In this document: positions 1-8,199 of the stretch, in pieces | How the letters are laid out: each line of letters starts with the position of its first letter | Position numbering within the stretch: position 1 is the stretch's first letter | From: an uncultured Bacteroidales bacterium | Lineage (GTDB): Bacteria > Bacteroidota > Bacteroidia > Bacteroidales > CAIXZF01 | Assembly: GCA_903923925.1 (NCBI GenBank) | Contig: CAIXZF010000035.1 | Coordinates: 62,001-126,000 of the forward strand | DNA length: 64,000 bases | Direction: 5' to 3' | Position numbers and translations under genes: made by a program | The notes under the pieces: generated by a model | Told to the model about the DNA's origin: nothing | Database searches by the model: none | Seen by the model: only the letters and a program-made list of their open reading frames with translations

Positions 1-639
1 AGAATAGAGAGGAAGGTGGCTGCATTCAAGGGACTTAGAATTGAAGATAACATTGATGTTGTTCTATTTCAAGATACATCTTCTGTTCTTGTTGTGGAGG
101 CAGGAGAGCAGCTAATCAGTGGGATTGAAACTACTGTTTCCGATTGCTTGCTCATTTTGAAAAACACAAATTCCTGCAATTGGATCAGGAATGCAAAAAT
201 ACCTGTTCGCGTTTTTGTGCCGGTGAACCATTTCAGAAATATTGACTACAAAGGCTATGGTAATGTTTTAACTATAGATACACTGCATCTTGCTTATATT
301 CAAATTGATGCAAGAGATGGATCCGGAAGTTTCAGGCTGATGTTAGATGTTGATAGCTCTTTTCTAAATATTCATGAAGGTGTAACTGACATTACGCTTA
401 CTGGGAAATGCGATTTTAACTATATCTACAACAATGGTATCGGTCCTGTTAATACAAATGCTTTCGATGCAAATGCTGTTGTATTGCATCATAAAGGACC
501 CGGAAATTGCTACGTGAAGGCACTAAAAAGCCTGGATGTCACAATTGAATATTCAGGAAATATTTATTACGAAGGAAACCCTTCATTTATTAAATCAGTT
601 GTAAGTGGAAGCGGTAAATTGATTAAAGTGGGAAAATAA
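1..639 (+). CDS. Head-GIN-domain (DUF2807) protein, 5' end outside window
   Basis: The reading frame is open to base 1, so the N-terminus (probably a signal peptide) lies outside the window; a GTG at 16 is internal. The visible start (RKVAAFKGLRIED..IDVVLFQD) resembles the opening strand of the Bacteroidota head-GIN domain (DUF2807), a beta-solenoid-like fold of secreted or outer-membrane proteins often labelled putative auto-transporter adhesins. The rest is beta-rich, with Gly/Ser-Gly turns and an ending (SGSGKLIKVGK) typical of the family. It converges on the minus-strand bactofilin operon with 2 bp between stops. Function is unknown; the family call is by pattern, without a search. Confidence 0.7.
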   Translation, partial: RIERKVAAFKGLRIEDNIDVVLFQDTSSVLVVEAGEQLISGIETTVSDCLLILKNTNSCNWIRNAKIPVRVFVPVNHFRNIDYKGYGNVLTIDTLHLAYIQIDARDGSGSFRLMLDVDSSFLNIHEGVTDITLTGKCDFNYIYNNGIGPVNTNAFDANAVVLHHKGPGNCYVKALKSLDVTIEYSGNIYYEGNPSFIKSVVSGSGKLIKVGK

Positions 640-641
640 TC

Positions 642-1031
642 TCAATTATTCGTAGTGTCAGTATTTTTTAACAAAGAAGTAACTTCAAAAACTGTGAATA
701 AAATATAAAGTAGCAGAAAAGAAATAGCAAATGGAATAGCATCTTTCTTATTCAGAAATACATACAAAGAGAGTACAATCACATACAACAAAAGTTTCAA
801 AAAACTGGAAACCATAAACTGATTAATAAAGCTGTTTGCTCGCTTTTTGGAAGCTTTAATAAGAATGTTGAAAACAATAATGTTGATTGCATAGAAAAAT
901 AGCAAAAGAAAGGGCAGAGCGGGCGAAAAATATGTTTGTGGAATTGAAAACCTGGCTACGACTACAATCAACCCTATAATCAGGGTAAAAAACGTAATTT
1001 TTTTTAAAAATTGAAGGAGTTGAGATTGCAT
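642..1031 (-). CDS. Small four-TM membrane protein in the bactofilin-atpZ operon (AtpI-like position)
   Basis: I place the start at the ATG at 1031, five bases after the atpZ stop; the longer frame to 1136 would overlap most of the atpZ coding sequence. The product has 129 residues with about four hydrophobic segments (near residues 12-30, 38-58, 70-90 and 98-118) and basic loops (KKITFF, KASKKR). In Bacteroidota a protein of this size commonly sits between atpZ and atpB and is treated as an AtpI-like accessory of the F1Fo ATP synthase; that role is inferred from gene order only. Here no atpB follows: the next gene is convergent and unrelated. Confidence 0.6.
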   Translation of the reverse strand: MQSQLLQFLKKITFFTLIIGLIVVVARFSIPQTYFSPALPFLLLFFYAINIIVFNILIKASKKRANSFINQFMVSSFLKLLLYVIVLSLYVFLNKKDAIPFAISFLLLYILFTVFEVTSLLKNTDTTNN

Positions 1032-1036
1032 AACTA

Positions 1037-1255
1037 CTATTTTTTCAAAAGATCCTTTATTGCAAGGTAGATTGCTAAAACAACCGATAAAGATAAAAGA
1101 ATCATAGTGAAAACCGGAAATTTGAAACCAGTCCACTTATCTATCCTTACACCCGCAAAAGCGCCTGCAAGCATTACAGCCAACATTTGAAAAGCCAAAC
1201 TTGAATACCTGGCGTAATTAGGCAAGGGATTTTTCCTTGGCCTGGATTGATTCAT
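1037..1255 (-). CDS. atpZ: AtpZ/AtpI family protein
   Basis: A 72-residue protein with a short basic N-terminus (MNQSRPRKN), the conserved YARYSSLAFQM segment, and two transmembrane helices separated by a short loop (GVRIDKW), matching the AtpZ/AtpI family. Members accompany F1Fo ATP synthase genes and are thought to help rotor-ring assembly or Mg2+/Ca2+ transport. It overlaps the 3' end of the bactofilin gene by 38 bp, so the two are probably translationally coupled. The ATP synthase structural genes usually found downstream are absent from this window. Confidence 0.75.
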   Translation of the reverse strand: MNQSRPRKNPLPNYARYSSLAFQMLAVMLAGAFAGVRIDKWTGFKFPVFTMILLSLSVVLAIYLAIKDLLKK

Positions 1256-1628
1256 TTATAGTTGAAATTTTATTTTCCGGCATGTTGGCTCCGTCCATTC
1301 TGCATGTACCTGAGAAAACTGCACCTGGTTCAATAGCCAGTTTGTTGGTTTTAATATCTCCGACCAGTCTGGTTGATGCCTTAAGAGTTAAAAGTTCGGT
1401 TACAGTTACATGTGCTTTAATATTGCCTGAAAAATCGGCATTCTGACATATAATTTCACCTTCAACAACACCAGTTGGACCGATAACAACTTTCCCTTTG
1501 GAACTGATAGACCCTATCAAAGTGCCGTCGATCCTGAAATCTCCGGTCGATGTTATGTTCCCTTTTACAACAGTACCAGTACCGAGAAGGTTGATGGAAG
1601 GCGTTTCGACTTCTTGATTCTTTGCCAT
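1218..1628 (-). CDS. Bactofilin (polymer-forming cytoskeletal protein)
   Basis: 136 residues: a short polar N-tail, then a run of beta-solenoid rungs (LLGTGTVVKGNITSTGDFRI, GSISSKGKVVIGPTG, EGEIICQNADFSG) that is the hallmark of the bactofilin domain (DUF583), and a short charged C-tail. Bactofilins polymerise without nucleotide at the inner face of the membrane and organise envelope or cell-shape functions. It is the first gene of a three-gene minus-strand operon with atpZ and a small membrane protein. A promoter-like TTG-N19-TATCTTTG lies about 55-85 nt upstream. Confidence 0.88.
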   Translation of the reverse strand: MAKNQEVETPSINLLGTGTVVKGNITSTGDFRIDGTLIGSISSKGKVVIGPTGVVEGEIICQNADFSGNIKAHVTVTELLTLKASTRLVGDIKTNKLAIEPGAVFSGTCRMDGANMPENKISTINESIQAKEKSLA

Positions 1629-1682
1629 ATTATGTTGATTTTGATAAATACGAATCTATGGGACTCATCACCCCCAGAATAG

Positions 1683-1712
1683 CAAAGATAAATAATAATG
1701 GTAAATCAGCAA
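1683..1712 (-). promoter_or_regulatory. Bacteroidota-type promoter for the bactofilin operon
   Basis: On the minus strand TATCTTTG (1690-1683) fits the -7 consensus TAnnTTTG, and TTG (1712-1710) lies 19 nt before it. The expected transcript start leaves a leader of about 48 nt before the ATG at 1628. Confidence 0.6.
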
Positions 1713-1730
1713 AAGTTTCTAAGCAAAAGT

Positions 1731-4376
1731 CTATTGATAATTTGCTTTAAAAAATTCAAGGTATTTTTCAACATCCCTGCTTTTATACAAAATAGGATAG
1801 TTCTCCACTGAAATAACAAACGATGAAATACCCGTTTTATCGATGGTTGAGAAAACATATTGATTGTTTGATATGCCGGCGTAGTACATAAATGCCTTTT
1901 CCTTATTTTCAAAATTGCTCACAGTTATCATCTGGTGAGAATCGTCAAGAAAAATACTGCTGGTAGACAATTTTTCCAAACTGTTATATTTGATATTGAA
2001 GTCAGAAATTTTAAGTTTAAGTGCACTAACGTTTATTTTTTTAATATCTGCAACAACAATAAATAAATGAATTGATTCTGTGTTCAGCACATATGATTTT
2101 ATTGGAGCAGGACCTTTTTCGGCACCCTTTGGACTGGTTGCCAAAGTTGTATCTGCTGAACCTATTCTGGATAAAATCTGCTCAACCAGAGGTTTAAGAT
2201 CACTCTTTGGATACTTCATTATCCACTTTTTTAATGCTGTTTCAAGTGAGTCCTTTTTCGTTGTTTTACCAAGGGCAACTGCATTCAAAAAATCAAACTT
2301 GGCAAGTAGCATTTTATCTTCTGTAATAGAATGAGCTTGCCGGCAATTAGTTGATACCTGGCTATACTCTGCATTTTCAAAAGCTTTATAGGTTTCTGTA
2401 TAAAGTATGGAAGCCTTATTCCTTCTGGCCATTAATTGCTTCTTGTATTCCGGATCCCTGATAACTTTTGCAAAATCAGAGTCAGGGAACTTCTGAAGAA
2501 TCAGGTTCTTGTAATAATCTGCTTTGGATGTGTTCCTGGTATCTGTATACAATTCGTATAAACTATAACACGATTTGAGATAATAATTAGTATCATTGGG
2601 GAACCGGCTCAGAATTGATTCATAAGAACCTGAAGCATTGTCAGGATCGGTTAATCCCTGGTAATAAATCATTCCAAGATTATACAATGCCTCTTTTACT
2701 TTCTTTACTGACTTTGCAAATTGAACATCTGTTAATGGAAGATTTTGTAAATAGGTCTGCGGATCTTTTGGGTCGGTCGATTTTTTTGCGATAGTACTAT
2801 CACCCTTTATTGAATCTTCTGGTTCTATAGTGGCTTCTTCAAATTCAACAACGGCTTCTTTATTGGACAAACGCCAGTTATCTTCTAGTTTTCGCTTGCT
2901 CCATTTTTTCTCAAATTCAGTAAAACCAAAACTAATGGTGGCCGGATTATAGAAATACCAGTTCGCTCCTGAACTTTGTTGATTATCCCCGGAGTTCTGA
3001 CCCATTTTATTTCTGTACAACATCGACATGTCCTGTCCATGTTTTGCCTCATCCTGCTTTTTCTTAGCTTCTATTGCAGCCAGACGTGCTATTATTTGGT
3101 TTGCAACAGCAAGTCGTTTATTCTCAGGCATTTTTGCAACCATTTGAAGGCTATCCTCCAATTTTACAATATTCAGGTTTTTAACCAGGTCGTTTAATAC
3201 GGAAGCACGTCTTTTAACAGATGCAAGATCCGGAAAATCTGAAGGCAAGGACTGAACTGTGGTATCGTAATATGCCTGAGCAGCCTGGTAATCCGGTAAA
3301 CGGTAAAAAATGTTCGCCAGTTTCAACGAAGCAACCCCTCTTTGATATTTGTTTTTTGTACTCGTTCTTACTGCATCTTTTAAATAGGATATCATTTGTG
3401 TTGAATCACCATCTTTTTCTGCAATTTCAGCAAGAGCAAAGTAGATCTGATCCTGATATTCCTTGTTCTTTTCGTCTTTCAGCATTTTCTGCAAACTCTT
3501 TACAATGTCCTTTCCTTTTCCTGAACGGGCATCATAACACTTTGCCATATTTATTCTGGTATTAAATGCTAATTCATATGATGGACTCAGATTCAATACT
3601 TTCTGAAAATAATTTGTTGCTTTTCCAAGATCACCTCTCCTTTGTGATATTTGGCCTAATATAAATCGTAATCGGGCTTTGGTCTGTTTTGGATATTTGA
3701 ATTGAGAGGCTTTTACCAGGTATTCTTCTGCAGGGGGGTAATTTTCCTGATAAATGTAGTATTCAGAATACGTAAATGCCAGATCCCTTTCAAGTCTGCC
3801 ACCCGCCTTCTTTTTATCAATAGAATTTTGAAGATTATCAAGCAAGGATTGAGCCATGTCAAATTCTTTTGTCTGAATGTAGCATTTGGCCATCCACAAC
3901 ATTGCATCGTACTTTATTTCATTATTCTTATATCGTTTTGCAATGAAATCAAATGTGCGCAGGGCATTCTTGTAGTCATGCTTGTAAAAATTCGCCTTCC
4001 CTACCAGCATATATGAATCGTCGATCCAGTTAATATGCTCAATATTTTTAATAAATATTGAATGCCGTTCTATCACCATTGTGCCTTTTGATATTGCCCT
4101 GTCCATGTTTGGTGTTATGGTGGAAATATTCTCTTTCGCTCCGTAATTTACAGGGTAAAGCACTTTATTGTAATTATCCTGGCTAACTTTAGCCAGCTCA
4201 GCTTCACCATCTTTAATCGCTTCTTTGCCATTAAAATAACCATTGTAATGGGAAGTTAAATTATGATAAGCCCTGCGTGTAAAGGTGTTCTTCTTTGTCG
4301 AACAGGAATAATTGATGGCTAATGACGATACAAATGCCGTGACAAAGAGTATCTTGTATAACTTTTTATAAACCAA
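1731..4376 (-). CDS. porW: PorW/SprE-type T9SS-associated TPR lipoprotein
   Basis: A large protein (about 880 residues) with a signal peptide ending in YSC, so probably a lipoprotein, followed by a long array of tetratricopeptide repeats over the N-terminal two thirds and a beta-rich C-terminal part. The opening after the cysteine (STKKNTFTRRAYHNLTSHYNGYFNGKEA) is characteristic of SprE/PorW, an outer-membrane lipoprotein needed for type IX secretion and gliding. The T9SS core lies about 4-10 kb away, which supports the call. The frame extends to a TTG at 4397, but that codon lies inside the predicted -7 box; the TTG at 4376 gives a standard short lipoprotein signal (MVYKKLYKILF). Start is uncertain; identity is fairly secure. 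Confidence 0.85.
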   Translation of the reverse strand: MVYKKLYKILFVTAFVSSLAINYSCSTKKNTFTRRAYHNLTSHYNGYFNGKEAIKDGEAELAKVSQDNYNKVLYPVNYGAKENISTITPNMDRAISKGTMVIERHSIFIKNIEHINWIDDSYMLVGKANFYKHDYKNALRTFDFIAKRYKNNEIKYDAMLWMAKCYIQTKEFDMAQSLLDNLQNSIDKKKAGGRLERDLAFTYSEYYIYQENYPPAEEYLVKASQFKYPKQTKARLRFILGQISQRRGDLGKATNYFQKVLNLSPSYELAFNTRINMAKCYDARSGKGKDIVKSLQKMLKDEKNKEYQDQIYFALAEIAEKDGDSTQMISYLKDAVRTSTKNKYQRGVASLKLANIFYRLPDYQAAQAYYDTTVQSLPSDFPDLASVKRRASVLNDLVKNLNIVKLEDSLQMVAKMPENKRLAVANQIIARLAAIEAKKKQDEAKHGQDMSMLYRNKMGQNSGDNQQSSGANWYFYNPATISFGFTEFEKKWSKRKLEDNWRLSNKEAVVEFEEATIEPEDSIKGDSTIAKKSTDPKDPQTYLQNLPLTDVQFAKSVKKVKEALYNLGMIYYQGLTDPDNASGSYESILSRFPNDTNYYLKSCYSLYELYTDTRNTSKADYYKNLILQKFPDSDFAKVIRDPEYKKQLMARRNKASILYTETYKAFENAEYSQVSTNCRQAHSITEDKMLLAKFDFLNAVALGKTTKKDSLETALKKWIMKYPKSDLKPLVEQILSRIGSADTTLATSPKGAEKGPAPIKSYVLNTESIHLFIVVADIKKINVSALKLKISDFNIKYNSLEKLSTSSIFLDDSHQMITVSNFENKEKAFMYYAGISNNQYVFSTIDKTGISSFVISVENYPILYKSRDVEKYLEFFKANYQ

Positions 4377-4394
4377 TTTGTTAGAGGTGTTAAG

Positions 4395-4426
4395 CAAAAA
4401 TAAATATCGTGCCAGGTAAATTTCAA
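4395..4426 (-). promoter_or_regulatory. Promoter of porW/sprE
   Basis: Minus-strand TTG (4426-4424), 21 nt spacer, TATTTTTG (4402-4395). The -7 box covers the TTG at 4397, arguing that translation begins further in, probably at 4376. Confidence 0.6.
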
Positions 4427-4447
4427 CCTGACAAATGATTTAAACTC

Positions 4448-4455
4448 TATTTTTG
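4448..4455 (+). promoter_or_regulatory. -7 element upstream of the M23-dxr-rseP operon
   Basis: TATTTTTG matches TAnnTTTG and lies 44 nt before the ATG at 4499, divergent from the porW promoter. No good -33 TTG is visible (a CTG sits 17 nt upstream). Confidence 0.45.
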
Positions 4456-4498
4456 CAAAATTATTTTATTTTTCCGAAACAGCATCGAAAGCTGAAAA

Positions 4499-5392
4499 AT
4501 GGCTGCACAAAAACAAGAAAAGAAGTTTAAAAAGTGGCTGAATAAACTCAGGGATAAATACAGGCTCGTCCTTTTGAACGACGAAACCCTGGAAGAAAAA
4601 TTGTCCTTTCGCTTATCCAGATTAAATGTATTTGTTGCAATTGGTTCATTGTCAATAGCTTTAGTTGTTGTCACTTCGTATATTATTGCATTTACCCCTC
4701 TTAAAGAATATATCCCGGGTTTCGGAAATGTGACTGGACAAAAAGAAGTTTACAAACTCCAGTTAAAAGCAGATTCTCTCGAAATTGAGATGAGAAATAA
4801 GGATTTGTACATCCTGAATATCAAAAATATTATTTCTGGTAAAGAAATTGTTGACGCATTACCAGAAAAACCGGATAGTACAAAAAATTACAAAAATATT
4901 GCATTAAAAAAATCAAAGGACGATTCTTTGCTTAGAGTTGAAGTAGAAGGACAGGAAAAATATGCTGTGTCATCGCGCCATTCCAGCTCTTCTTCACACC
5001 AGCAGCCTGTGTCTGAAATTACTTCCTACCTTTTTTTTACTCCTGTTAAAGGAATTGTTACAAATAATTTTGATCCCTTAAATCACCACTATGGCATTGA
5101 TATTGTCGCAAAACCCAATGAACCTGTAAAATCTATTCTTGAAGGTACTGTTATATTTTCTGACTGGACTCTTGAAACTGGTTATACCATTGCCATTCAA
5201 CATCAGCAAAACATGATTTCAGTGTATAAACATAACTCCTCTATACTTAAAAAAACCGGAAGCTTTGTTAAGGCTGGTGAACCAATCGCAATAATTGGCA
5301 ATACAGGTGAGTTGACAACCGGACCTCATCTACATTTTGAACTTTGGTACAACGGTAACCCAATAAACCCCAGGGACCATATTTCTTTCTAA
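4499..5392 (+). CDS. M23 family (LytM-type) metallopeptidase, membrane-anchored
   Basis: 297 residues. A basic cytoplasmic N-terminus is followed by one transmembrane helix at about 45-67, a coiled-coil-like charged stretch to about 110, a Ser/His-rich linker near 160, and a C-terminal M23 domain. Zinc-site motifs are visible: HYGIDI (HxxxD) and GPHLHFELW (HxH). M23 enzymes cut peptide cross-links in peptidoglycan, or act as inactive LytM activators of amidases; the motifs here look complete. The same arrangement (N-terminal TM, coiled coil, M23) is common in Bacteroidota. It is 9 bp ahead of dxr and probably the first gene of the M23-dxr-rseP operon. Confidence 0.88.
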   Translation: MAAQKQEKKFKKWLNKLRDKYRLVLLNDETLEEKLSFRLSRLNVFVAIGSLSIALVVVTSYIIAFTPLKEYIPGFGNVTGQKEVYKLQLKADSLEIEMRNKDLYILNIKNIISGKEIVDALPEKPDSTKNYKNIALKKSKDDSLLRVEVEGQEKYAVSSRHSSSSSHQQPVSEITSYLFFTPVKGIVTNNFDPLNHHYGIDIVAKPNEPVKSILEGTVIFSDWTLETGYTIAIQHQQNMISVYKHNSSILKKTGSFVKAGEPIAIIGNTGELTTGPHLHFELWYNGNPINPRDHISF

Positions 5393-5401
5393 CAGATTTC
5401 A

Positions 5402-6553
5402 ATGAAAAAACGTATTGCCATTTTAGGTTCAACAGGTTCAATCGGGACTCAGTCGCTTGAAGTTATTCGGAAATTTCCTGAGAATTTTGAAGTTGAGGTT
5501 CTCACTGCTCAGTCAAATGCTGACTTGCTTATAATGCAGGCTTTAGAATTTAAACCGAATTCGGTAGTAATTGGGAATGTAAATTTATATCCTAAAGTAA
5601 AGGATGCTCTTGCAAAGGAAGATGTTAAAGTATTTGCAGGTGAAGATGCTGTTAACCAGATTGTAGAATCCGAAAATATTGATATTGTACTCGTTGCACT
5701 GGTGGGATTTGCAGGATTAAAACCAACTTTAAGGGCTATTGAAGCAGGCAAGGAAATTGCACTTGCAAATAAAGAAACTCTGGTAGTTGCAGGAGCATTG
5801 GTTACAAAAACAGCAAAGGAAAATGCAATAAATATATATCCCGTTGATTCTGAACATTCTGCGATATTTCAATGTCTTACCGGCGAATTTCATAATCCTG
5901 TTGAGAAAATTATTTTAACTGCCTCCGGAGGCCCTTTCAGACTAAAAACCATTGATGAACTTGCCTCTGTAACAAAAGAGGAAGCTCTGCGGCATCCAAA
6001 TTGGAATATGGGTTGCAAAATCACCATTGATTCTGCTACTTTAATGAACAAAGGACTTGAAGTAATTGAGGCTTACTGGCTCTTCGGAATTAAACCGGCA
6101 CAGATCGAAGTTATTATTCATCCCCAGTCAATTATTCATAGTCTGGTTCAGTTCAAAGATGGAGCAATTAAAGCTCAGCTAGGGCTGCCTGACATGAAAC
6201 TCCCAATCCTTTATGCATTGTCATATCCACATCGGTTTGAGACAGATTTTCCTCGTTTCAGTTTTATCGATTACCCCGAATTGACTTTCGGAAAGCCGGA
6301 TATTGAAAAATTTCGTAATCTTGCACTCGCATACGATGCCCTCGAAAAGGGCGGAAACATGCCTTGTATTTTAAATGCTGCAAATGAAATCGCAGTGGCA
6401 GCATTTTTAAAAGATCGAATCGGTTTTCTTGAAATACCTGATGTTATCCGGAAAAGTATGCTGAAAATGGATTTTGTTGAAAATCCGGGTTTAGATGATT
6501 TACTTTTAACCGACAAAGAAACCAGACGATTTACAGAATCATTGATTTATTAA
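5402..6553 (+). CDS. dxr: 1-deoxy-D-xylulose-5-phosphate reductoisomerase
   Basis: 383 residues, normal family length. The N-terminal NADPH-binding motif GSTGSIG (9-15) is intact; the central catalytic domain has the expected NKETLVVAG, PVDSEHSAIFQ (metal-binding Asp/Glu) and ASGGPFR segments, and HPNWNMG and MNKGLEVIEAYWLF follow. It converts DXP to 2-C-methyl-D-erythritol 4-phosphate, the committed step of the non-mevalonate isoprenoid pathway, in the cytoplasm. It sits between the M23 peptidase and rseP with 7-9 bp gaps, so is probably cotranscribed; the dxr-rseP pairing is widespread in bacteria. Confidence 0.97.
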   Translation: MKKRIAILGSTGSIGTQSLEVIRKFPENFEVEVLTAQSNADLLIMQALEFKPNSVVIGNVNLYPKVKDALAKEDVKVFAGEDAVNQIVESENIDIVLVALVGFAGLKPTLRAIEAGKEIALANKETLVVAGALVTKTAKENAINIYPVDSEHSAIFQCLTGEFHNPVEKIILTASGGPFRLKTIDELASVTKEEALRHPNWNMGCKITIDSATLMNKGLEVIEAYWLFGIKPAQIEVIIHPQSIIHSLVQFKDGAIKAQLGLPDMKLPILYALSYPHRFETDFPRFSFIDYPELTFGKPDIEKFRNLALAYDALEKGGNMPCILNAANEIAVAAFLKDRIGFLEIPDVIRKSMLKMDFVENPGLDDLLLTDKETRRFTESLIY

Positions 6554-6560
6554 TAGTTTT

Positions 6561-7883
6561 ATGGAAATACTGATTAAAGCAGTTCAACTTATTCTTAGCC
6601 TTTCAATTCTTGTTCTCGTCCATGAATTTGGACATTTCATTGCAGCAAAGGTCTTTAAAACCAGAGTCGAAAAGTTCTATTTGTTCTTTGATCCCTGGTT
6701 CTCTCTGTTTAAGTTCAAAAAGGGAGAAACTGAATACGGCATTGGCTGGCTTCCTCTTGGAGGATATGTTAAAATATCCGGAATGATTGACGAGTCAATG
6801 GATAAAGAGCAAATGAAATTGCCCCCTCAACCTCATGAATTCAGAGCAAAACCTGCCTGGCAGCGACTAATTATTATGCTTGGCGGAGTCACAGTTAATA
6901 TTATCCTGGCCATCCTCATTTATATCCTGATGCTTACAATGTGGGGTGAGCAATATCTCCCTACATCTGAGGTCAATAAATATGGAATAGCGGTAGACTC
7001 AACCGGAAGACAATTAGGATTAACTGATGGCGATAAAATTATTTCTGTCGACAATGAAAATATAGAAGACTTTCACAAAATTCCGAAAAAAATTATTCTC
7101 GATAAGTCTGCTTCAATTCAAATTGTCAGAGATGAGAAGCCTTTGGAAATTCAGATTCCAAAGGGATTTATTTCTAAACTACTCCAAAAAAATAATGCCG
7201 ACTTTATCTCATTCAGAACACCGTTTATTGCGGCAAAGTTTTCTGATAATTCAAATGCTCAGAAAGCAGGGATGAAGGTTGATGACAGGGTTATTGGAAT
7301 TAATGGAATTACAACTCCCTATTATGACCAGTACAGAACTGAAATAGCCAAATTTAAAAATCAGAAGGTTAAATTAGCTGTTATCAGGGGTTCAGACACC
7401 ATTCAACTCGACGTACAAGTTAACAAAGAAGGTATTATTGGCGTGTACAACAAAGCTTTCGAACAGTTCTTTACTTTAAATAAAAAGGAATTCAATTTCT
7501 TTCAGGCAATTCCGGCTGGTACAATGAAAGCCTATGTTGGCATTGGAGATTATTTGAAATCCCTGCGGTTATTAAAAGAGCCAAAAGCATACGAAAATGT
7601 TGGCGGATTTCTGAGAATTGGAGATCTTTTCCCGGCAATCTGGGATTGGGAAGCTTTTTGGAAACTCACTGCTTTCCTTTCTATCATGCTGGCTATTCTC
7701 AACATCCTCCCAATTCCTGCCCTCGACGGCGGACATGTACTCTTCCTGCTTTATGAAATGGTCTCAAGACGTAAACCAAGTGATAAATTTCTTGAGTATG
7801 CACAGATTGTAGGGATGGTACTCTTATTTGCCCTGCTGATCTTTGCAAATGGAAATGATATTATCCGTTTATTCAGACATTGA
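6561..7883 (+). CDS. rseP: RIP metalloprotease RseP (site-2 protease)
   Basis: 440 residues. The zinc-binding HEFGH is at 21-25 in the first membrane helix, and the second catalytic motif PALDGGH (Asp about 389) is near the C-terminus. Two PDZ-like domains lie between (QLGLTDGDKIISVD and NAQKAGMKVDDRVIGING). Membrane helices are predicted at about 5-25, 108-130, 370-392 and 415-435. RseP cuts membrane-spanning anti-sigma factors and leftover signal peptides; the Bacteroidota target here is unknown. It is 7 bp downstream of dxr. Confidence 0.95.
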   Translation: MEILIKAVQLILSLSILVLVHEFGHFIAAKVFKTRVEKFYLFFDPWFSLFKFKKGETEYGIGWLPLGGYVKISGMIDESMDKEQMKLPPQPHEFRAKPAWQRLIIMLGGVTVNIILAILIYILMLTMWGEQYLPTSEVNKYGIAVDSTGRQLGLTDGDKIISVDNENIEDFHKIPKKIILDKSASIQIVRDEKPLEIQIPKGFISKLLQKNNADFISFRTPFIAAKFSDNSNAQKAGMKVDDRVIGINGITTPYYDQYRTEIAKFKNQKVKLAVIRGSDTIQLDVQVNKEGIIGVYNKAFEQFFTLNKKEFNFFQAIPAGTMKAYVGIGDYLKSLRLLKEPKAYENVGGFLRIGDLFPAIWDWEAFWKLTAFLSIMLAILNILPIPALDGGHVLFLLYEMVSRRKPSDKFLEYAQIVGMVLLFALLIFANGNDIIRLFRH

Positions 7884-8199
7884 ACTTAGATATATGTATA
7901 TTTAATCTTTTAACAGTCAGGTGGTTTGAATAATTAAAACTGGATTTTACAGGATTCTGCTAAAGTAATTTCTATTATTTGGAACAAAATAGCCAGAAGT
8001 TCATTTTTTTTTTGAACTTTGCAAAGCTTAGTTAGGAAGGAAGATTGTAACTATTTTGTTTTTTTACGGTATAAGACACGTTAGGAGTGCTCAGATCTTA
8101 GAGAATTGCCCTGTGGAGGAAGGACAATTTATTTACCTAAATTTGCGTAAACCAAAAAAATGTTGTTACTTTAACGCCTTTTTTGAACAGCTCCGCAGT
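7884..8199. other. 316-bp intergenic region between rseP and the porP-like gene
   Basis: No convincing coding frame. It contains an AT-rich inverted repeat, AAGTTCA (7997-8003) and TGAACTT (8013-8019), with a loop made only of T (8004-8012), possibly part of the rseP 3' end. It also holds a -7-like TAAATTTG (8138-8145), about 55 nt before the porP-like start. The frame opened by a TTG at 8056 reads through this leader, but its predicted residues do not look like protein. Confidence 0.5.
8138..8145 (+). promoter_or_regulatory. Possible -7 element for the T9SS cluster
   Basis: TAAATTTG fits TAnnTTTG, 55 nt upstream of the ATG at 8200. No TTG lies at the expected distance upstream, so this is a weak call. 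Confidence 0.35.

Noticed and set aside
8056-8199. 48-residue N-terminal extension of the PorP-like protein
   Set aside because: The TTG start lies in leader sequence with a -7 box inside; the ATG at 8200 gives a clear signal peptide.
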